In this document: positions 61,501-64,000 of the stretch, in pieces
Position numbering within the stretch: position 1 is the stretch's first letter
How the letters are laid out: every line of letters begins with the position of its first letter
Source of the DNA: an uncultured Desulfobacter sp.
GTDB taxonomy: Bacteria; Desulfobacterota; Desulfobacteria; Desulfobacterales; Desulfobacteraceae
Assembly: GCF_963677125.1 (NCBI RefSeq)
Contig: NZ_OY781882.1
Span: 256,501 to 320,500, forward strand
DNA: 64,000 bases
Direction: 5' to 3'
Program-made: the position numbers and the translations under genes
Notes under the pieces: generated by a model
Database searches by the model: none
What the model was told of the DNA's origin: nothing
The model's input: the letters and a program-made list of their open reading frames with translations, nothing else

Positions 61501-61778
61501 CCGCAACGGACGGTGAAACTGCGGTGGACATTTTTCGTCAGTTTTCTGAAAAGATTGACCTGGTGATTCTGGATGTAATTATGCCGGGTATGAGCGGCAG
61601 TGCGATTTTCGATGCGTGCAAAGAGATCGATCCGCAGGTCAAGGTCCTGCTTGCCAGTGGATACAGTCTCAGTGGGCAGGCTGAAGATATCCTGGCACGC
61701 GGCTGCGTGGGATTTATCCAGAAACCGTTTTCTTTAGAACAACTCAGTGTCAGATTGCGCGATATTTTTGACAATTAG
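58512..61778 (+). CDS. Cache-HAMP-PAS-PAS hybrid histidine kinase with receiver
   Basis: A 1088-residue membrane protein from MKISIRWAMVLG (GGAGGG upstream; an open extension upstream is weaker). TM1, dCache domain (about 35-355; RQRPWYQKSLAEREIIWTEP is diagnostic), TM2 (WITLAFSVIATLVGLQLF), HAMP, two PAS domains, HisKA with His in GGVAHDFNNLL, HATPase (DTGTGIDPEIQARIFEPFF), and a C-terminal receiver (Asp in LVILDVIMPGMSG, Lys in FIQKPF). Divergent from the octaheme/cytochrome b operon and possibly its regulator; no DNA-binding partner is encoded here. Confidence 0.9.
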   Translation: MKISIRWAMVLGCLGLIWGMQILITSSSYVSSQRMLAGHACDVMQNIADLTMTQSKNHLQLAQRAALLTKRLLASEVVGSRNQHYDVLERYFLDQLSLYAHFAGIYIGMPNGDFFYVNRSDSLTPDGFRTKIINHSNGVKRTRLVWRNSAGSMIKTAEDPSDTYDPRQRPWYQKSLAEREIIWTEPYIFFSSQKPGITVAGPIFKANGQLQSIVGVDIEIDDLSTFISQLRIGKHGRAFMLNNNGDVVAFPDISKIKQVESTEAHHFRMVKIDELDDELSRSAFHAIQWQRTEAGLLKLDHSQFAKFTHNGDVYNTMFTQFADSHWPWMIGVYIPENDYLGALKENRLLNIWITLAFSVIATLVGLQLFRSITRPLMGLEKEALAIKQHDLSANFNTRSIFKEINETAAAFLQMKDSLRTSEKKYRLIFENIQDIYFECTIEGQILEISPSVEGLMQRDRKDIIGINLTQFYKNADDYQRFLSKIFDEKSVSDWEVTLENEQGEIAYGSVSATLKRNEDGDAEKIIGSLRIITDRKKAELKLRRYQDQLEDLVAERTLDLQKSNEQLRNEIEARKEKEEALRRSEEKYRSIIENTNNGYYEVDLKGRLTFFNDSLAVILGYSIQELQGMDYSILLDAESSRTEPETYSDTYRSGVNGNLSRLTIFRKDGDERTVDVSTAPILDNNGEKIGYRGVVLDISERLNAEAEKKAFQERLHQVQRLEGIGTLAGGVAHDFNNLLMGIQGNISLMMLKTRPSEYHYKKLKSIESCVSSGTKLTQQLLGFARGGKYMAKSLDFNQVVMDTARMFGRTRKEIQIQENIEHGLWAIVADKNQIEQVLLNIYINAWQAMPNGGTVVIDAKNMVLDAVLSKALDIQPGRYVCVSISDTGTGIDPEIQARIFEPFFTTKGMGRGTGLGLASAYGIIKNHGGAIDFVSQPGKGTTFYIYLPASDGDVETEPALYEIISKGTETLLLIDDEEVILQVGQPMLESMGYKVMSATDGETAVDIFRQFSEKIDLVILDVIMPGMSGSAIFDACKEIDPQVKVLLASGYSLSGQAEDILARGCVGFIQKPFSLEQLSVRLRDIFDN

Positions 61779-61872
61779 AAGGTCTTTTGTGAAGCAGATA
61801 CTCGATAATCGAGAGATAAAATCTGTTGGACTTTGGCGATCTCTCCTGATAGATTATTAAGAATACCTCAAT

Positions 61873-61965
61873 AACGGTCATGGGCCGACCTGGTTTATCA
61901 GCAACCGGGCCCGGCCACAACAAAGCTTGAAAGATCTGAGTAACTTACCCAGATCTTTCTTATAC
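61873..61965 (+). repeat. REP-like hairpin repeat
   Basis: Begins AACGGTCATGGGCCGACCTG and contains the best-preserved hairpin of the family: GAAAGATCTGAGTAA-C-TTACCCAGATCTTTC, 15-bp arms with one mismatch. It fills most of the gap between the hybrid kinase and the molybdenum-storage-like gene; the remainder has a short CTCGATAATCGAG palindrome at 61801. Confidence 0.85.
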
Positions 61966-62038
61966 AAATTAAGCAATCGTTTTCTTCTTTTTGCCGTAAA
62001 CCTGCATCGGATAACATTAATCATATTAAGGAGGAAAA

Positions 62039-62887
62039 ATGGGAAAATTGATCAAAGAATCAGAGGAAAAGGGGCGGCTTCACATTGATACGCCGATGCT
62101 GGGGGAATCCCTGGTGAGCAAGGAATTTTTAAAAACCACCGAGTCCGGAGAGTATTTCAGGATGCATCCGGATATCAATGTGTTGAAAATCGGCGGTCAA
62201 AGCATCATGGACCGGGGATCAAAAGCGATTTTTCCCATTGTTGACGAACTGATCAGCGTTAAAGAAGATTATAAGCTGCTGCTGATGACCGGCGGCGGGA
62301 CAAGGGCAAGGCACGTGTACAATATTGGCGTGGATCTAGGTATGCCCACAGGGGTGTTGTCAAAGCTTGGGGATAAGGTCTCATCCCAGAATGCGGTGAT
62401 GCTCTCCGTTCTATTAGCCAAACACGGCGGTGTTCGGATCGGCCACGGGGATCACCTTGAACAGTTGACCATGTTCTGCCGCCAGGGATACCTGCCCATC
62501 ACCACCGGTATACCGCCCTATGGCTTTTTTGAACATCCGGCGCAATTCGGTTCCATTCCTCCCCACAGAACCGACTGTGGGGCTTTTCTGTTGGCTGAGA
62601 ATATCGGAGCCAGGTCCCTGATCTATCTCAAGGACGAGACAGGGCTTTTTTCAAAGGATCCCAAAAAGGCAAAGAAAAAAGAGAAACTAAAATTTTATGA
62701 TAAGATCTCCGTGGATGAGCTGATTGAGCTGGACCTGGATGATTTGATTATTGAGCGTCCAATTCTCAATATGCTTAAAAATGCCAAATGTTTGAAAGAG
62801 TTGCAGGTGATTGATGCGCTGCGCTATCCTGAAAAGATCAGAGAGGCGCTTGAGGGCAAGCATGTAGGAACGATTATTCATAAATGA
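62039..62887 (+). CDS. Molybdenum storage protein subunit-like amino acid kinase-fold protein
   Basis: A 282-residue cytoplasmic protein (TTAAGGAGGAAAA upstream). VLKIGGQSIMDRGSKAIFPI, LLLMTGGGTRARHVYNIGVD, IPPHRTDCGAFLLAENIGAR and the C-terminal EGKHVGTIIHK match the alpha and beta subunits of the Azotobacter MoSto protein throughout. MoSto uses ATP to load polyoxomolybdate clusters into a protein cage. Only one subunit gene is present, so a homomer is likely. UMP kinase is the related alternative, but the conserved IPPHRTD and EHVGT-type blocks favour MoSto. Confidence 0.82.
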   Translation: MGKLIKESEEKGRLHIDTPMLGESLVSKEFLKTTESGEYFRMHPDINVLKIGGQSIMDRGSKAIFPIVDELISVKEDYKLLLMTGGGTRARHVYNIGVDLGMPTGVLSKLGDKVSSQNAVMLSVLLAKHGGVRIGHGDHLEQLTMFCRQGYLPITTGIPPYGFFEHPAQFGSIPPHRTDCGAFLLAENIGARSLIYLKDETGLFSKDPKKAKKKEKLKFYDKISVDELIELDLDDLIIERPILNMLKNAKCLKELQVIDALRYPEKIREALEGKHVGTIIHK

Positions 62888-62892
62888 AAAAT

Positions 62893-62925
62893 GGATTGTG
62901 CCCGGGAGGTATCCGGGCACAATCC
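62893..62925. terminator. Bidirectional terminator between convergent genes
   Basis: GGATTGTGCCCGG (62893-62905) pairs perfectly with CCGGGCACAATCC (62913-62925); a T-rich stretch ending in TTTTTT follows on the plus strand and ATTTTTCATTTA on the minus strand. Confidence 0.85.
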
Positions 62926-62931
62926 GTTGGT

Positions 62932-63141
62932 TCATTTTTTCCCATTCTGCTGGCCTGATTCATGTCTGGACAGGTAGACGATTTCTGCATTCGCCTCTTT
63001 TGCAATGAGTTCAAGCTCGTTTTTCCGAACATGTTTGGCGTAAATCTTTATTTCCTTGCTGCTTAACGCAACGACACGAAAGCGGGCTTTTTTTTCGCCC
63101 TTTTCAACTTTTCGTCTTTCTCTGACAAAAATTTTGGTCAT
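62932..63141 (-). CDS. Small basic conserved-looking protein (69 aa), unknown function
   Basis: Starts MTKIFVRERRKVEKGEKKAR with AGGAGG upstream, so a longer frame is rejected. Lys/Arg-rich, no Cys or membrane segment; the sequence (FRVVALSSKEIKIYAKHVRK, then ELELIAKEANAEIVYL) predicts beta-alpha-beta-alpha-type structure. Divergent from the padR gene with two palindromes between, so probably controlled by PadR. No family recognised. Confidence 0.7.
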   Translation of the reverse strand: MTKIFVRERRKVEKGEKKARFRVVALSSKEIKIYAKHVRKNELELIAKEANAEIVYLSRHESGQQNGKK

Positions 63142-63166
63142 GATTCCCTCCTGTATTGTTAAGGAT

Positions 63167-63190
63167 AGATATGATATTAGTATCATATCT
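63167..63190. promoter_or_regulatory. Palindromic operator candidate 1 (PadR)
   Basis: AGATATGATA-TTAG-TATCATATCT, perfect 10-bp arms, in the divergent region between the 69-residue protein and padR. Confidence 0.65.
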
Positions 63191-63201
63191 TTTAATGTAA
63201 T

Positions 63202-63222
63202 ATATATCCTTAAAGGATATAT
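63202..63222. promoter_or_regulatory. Palindromic operator candidate 2 (PadR)
   Basis: ATATATCCTT-A-AAGGATATAT, perfect 10-bp arms, ending 15 bases before the padR start codon and next to its Shine-Dalgarno sequence; binding here would block padR expression. Confidence 0.6.
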
Positions 63223-63237
63223 GTCAAGGAGTTGTAT

Positions 63238-63594
63238 ATGGCACATAAAAATATACCGGGGTCAGGCCGACAGGAACGCTATATCCAGGCCTCTATCCTT
63301 CTTGGGTTGATACCTGCCCCATCTTATGGATACGAACTGATTTCCACTATTCAGACCTTTGGTTTCATTGAGGGCACGGCACCTCCCGGAATGATTTACC
63401 GACATTTGCGGCAAATGGAAGATGACAATCTGCTCAGTTCACAATGGGACACCGAGCAGGCCGGGGCGGCCAAACGGATTTACACCATCACCGACGAGGG
63501 CAGGGAGGTCCTGGACTTGTGGATCCGGTTCATGCAGGACCGGGCAGATAAACTCAATGGGTTTATCAAAATGTACCAGGAGAAAACGGGGTAA
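63238..63594 (+). CDS. PadR-family transcriptional regulator
   Basis: A 118-residue protein from MAHKNIPGSGRQERY (AAGGAG six bases upstream). The winged helix reads ILLGLIPAPSYGYELISTIQ, APPGMIYRHLRQMEDDNLLS and AGAAKRIYTITDEGREVLDL, the PadR pattern, with a short C-terminal dimerisation helix. It probably represses itself and the divergent gene through the two palindromes. Inducer unknown; nearness to the MoSto gene hints at a metal-related role, but this is inference. Confidence 0.9.
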   Translation: MAHKNIPGSGRQERYIQASILLGLIPAPSYGYELISTIQTFGFIEGTAPPGMIYRHLRQMEDDNLLSSQWDTEQAGAAKRIYTITDEGREVLDLWIRFMQDRADKLNGFIKMYQEKTG

Positions 63595-63618
63595 GATCTA
63601 TGTCGGGTGTTTTTTATA

Positions 63619-63786
63619 AACGGTCACGGACCGTCCTTGGTCTTTGACCGTGGTTCTGCCTACAACGAATATAAAAACATCTCTGTGGCTTACAGAGATA
63701 TTCTTATAAAGTTACTCAGATCTTTTAAACTTTGTTGTGGGCTGAGTCTGGTTGTCGATAGGCCAGGTCAGCCCATGGCTGTTATT
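63619..63786. repeat. REP-like hairpin repeats, two copies in inverted orientation
   Basis: Plus-strand copy 63619-63710: AACGGTCACGGACCGTCCTT, CTACAACGAA, hairpin ATCTCTGT-GGCTT-ACAGAGAT. Minus-strand copy 63711-63786, on the minus strand ending near AAAGATCTGAGTAACTTT, with CCATGGGCTGACCTGG and CCCACAACAAAG. The two meet at their hairpin ends. Confidence 0.8.
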
Positions 63787-63841
63787 GGGTTGGAAAAGCT
63801 TGGATATGGCGGTAATGATTCATATCGTCATGTTGCATCTC

Positions 63842-64000
63842 TTACATTCCGGTTCTTCCATATGCTTCAGCAAGATCGTCCGCCCACGTTCCTCTCCAAA
63901 CATCGGGGACGGTTTCCTCTACTTGGGTGATGCTTTCCCAGCTGATGCCGATTTCAGTGAAAATATCTTTCAGAATTTCTTCGGTGGGGGCCAGCCAGAT
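63842..64000 (-). CDS. C-terminal end of an unidentified gene (runs off right edge)
   Basis: Minus-strand frame open from the edge for 52 codons to TAA at 63842: begins IWLAPTEEILKDIFTEIGIS and ends WRGTWADDLAEAYGRTGM. Base composition and residue use look coding. No family recognised from this tail. Confidence 0.6.
   Translation of the reverse strand: MWLAPTEEILKDIFTEIGISWESITQVEETVPDVWRGTWADDLAEAYGRTGM

Noticed and set aside
62039..62887. UMP kinase (PyrH)
   Set aside because: Length and the GGQS, IPPHRTD and HVGTII blocks match molybdenum storage proteins much better than PyrH.

Overview
The window looks like a chromosomal piece of a Desulfobacteraceae-type sulfate reducer (Desulfobacterota). 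This is inferred from the mix of PAS-rich histidine kinases, an octaheme cytochrome, a molybdenum-storage-like protein, the alternative polyamine pathway and moderate GC. No rRNA, tRNA or CRISPR array was seen. Many genes sit in tightly overlapping operons (ATGA or longer overlaps).

Layout. 0-3.1 kb: a potABCD spermidine/putrescine transporter on the minus strand, cut by the left edge, whose potA is broken by a 14-bp tandem duplication. 3.4-10.5 kb: small accessory genes (iron-sulfur flavoprotein, secreted trypsin-like protease, integrase remnant, Dabb, DUF1847, DUF3750, zinc-ribbon / stand-alone ThrRS editing domain / Nudix operon), several palindromic intergenic elements and little else. 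10.6-12.7 kb: a hybrid histidine kinase with a frameshift at an A7 run and a shortened sensor domain. 13.0-21.4 kb: methyltransferase, TonB receptor and a five-gene Nik/Dpp-type ABC importer, all minus strand, behind a structured leader ending in an attenuator-like terminator. 21.9-27.0 kb: livJHMGF with a sigma-54-like promoter and an intercistronic terminator. 27.2-31.8 kb: TPR-glycosyltransferase protein and Tex. 32.2 kb: exported beta-carbonic anhydrase.

33.4-48.9 kb is the most unusual part: nine co-directional genes encoding three PhnD-like periplasmic binding proteins (plus the stub of a fourth), an orphan TolC, a six-PAS histidine kinase, two histidine kinases and a receiver-kinase that share an atypical H-box, and a receiver-GGDEF-EAL protein. 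There is no permease or ATPase, so I read it as a periplasmic ligand-sensing array with c-di-GMP output, not a transporter. It converges on carboxynorspermidine dehydrogenase and decarboxylase genes (49.0-51.5 kb). A second binding protein/kinase pair (51.6-55.7 kb) carries nearly the same kinase core as the first kinase of the array.

55.9-61.8 kb: cytochrome b and octaheme cytochrome c, divergent from a Cache-PAS hybrid kinase with a palindrome between them. 62.0-63.6 kb: molybdenum-storage-like protein, a small basic protein and a PadR regulator with two palindromic operator candidates. A dispersed family of about 95-bp hairpin repeats (REP-like) occurs at five loci, and the right edge cuts an unidentified minus-strand gene.
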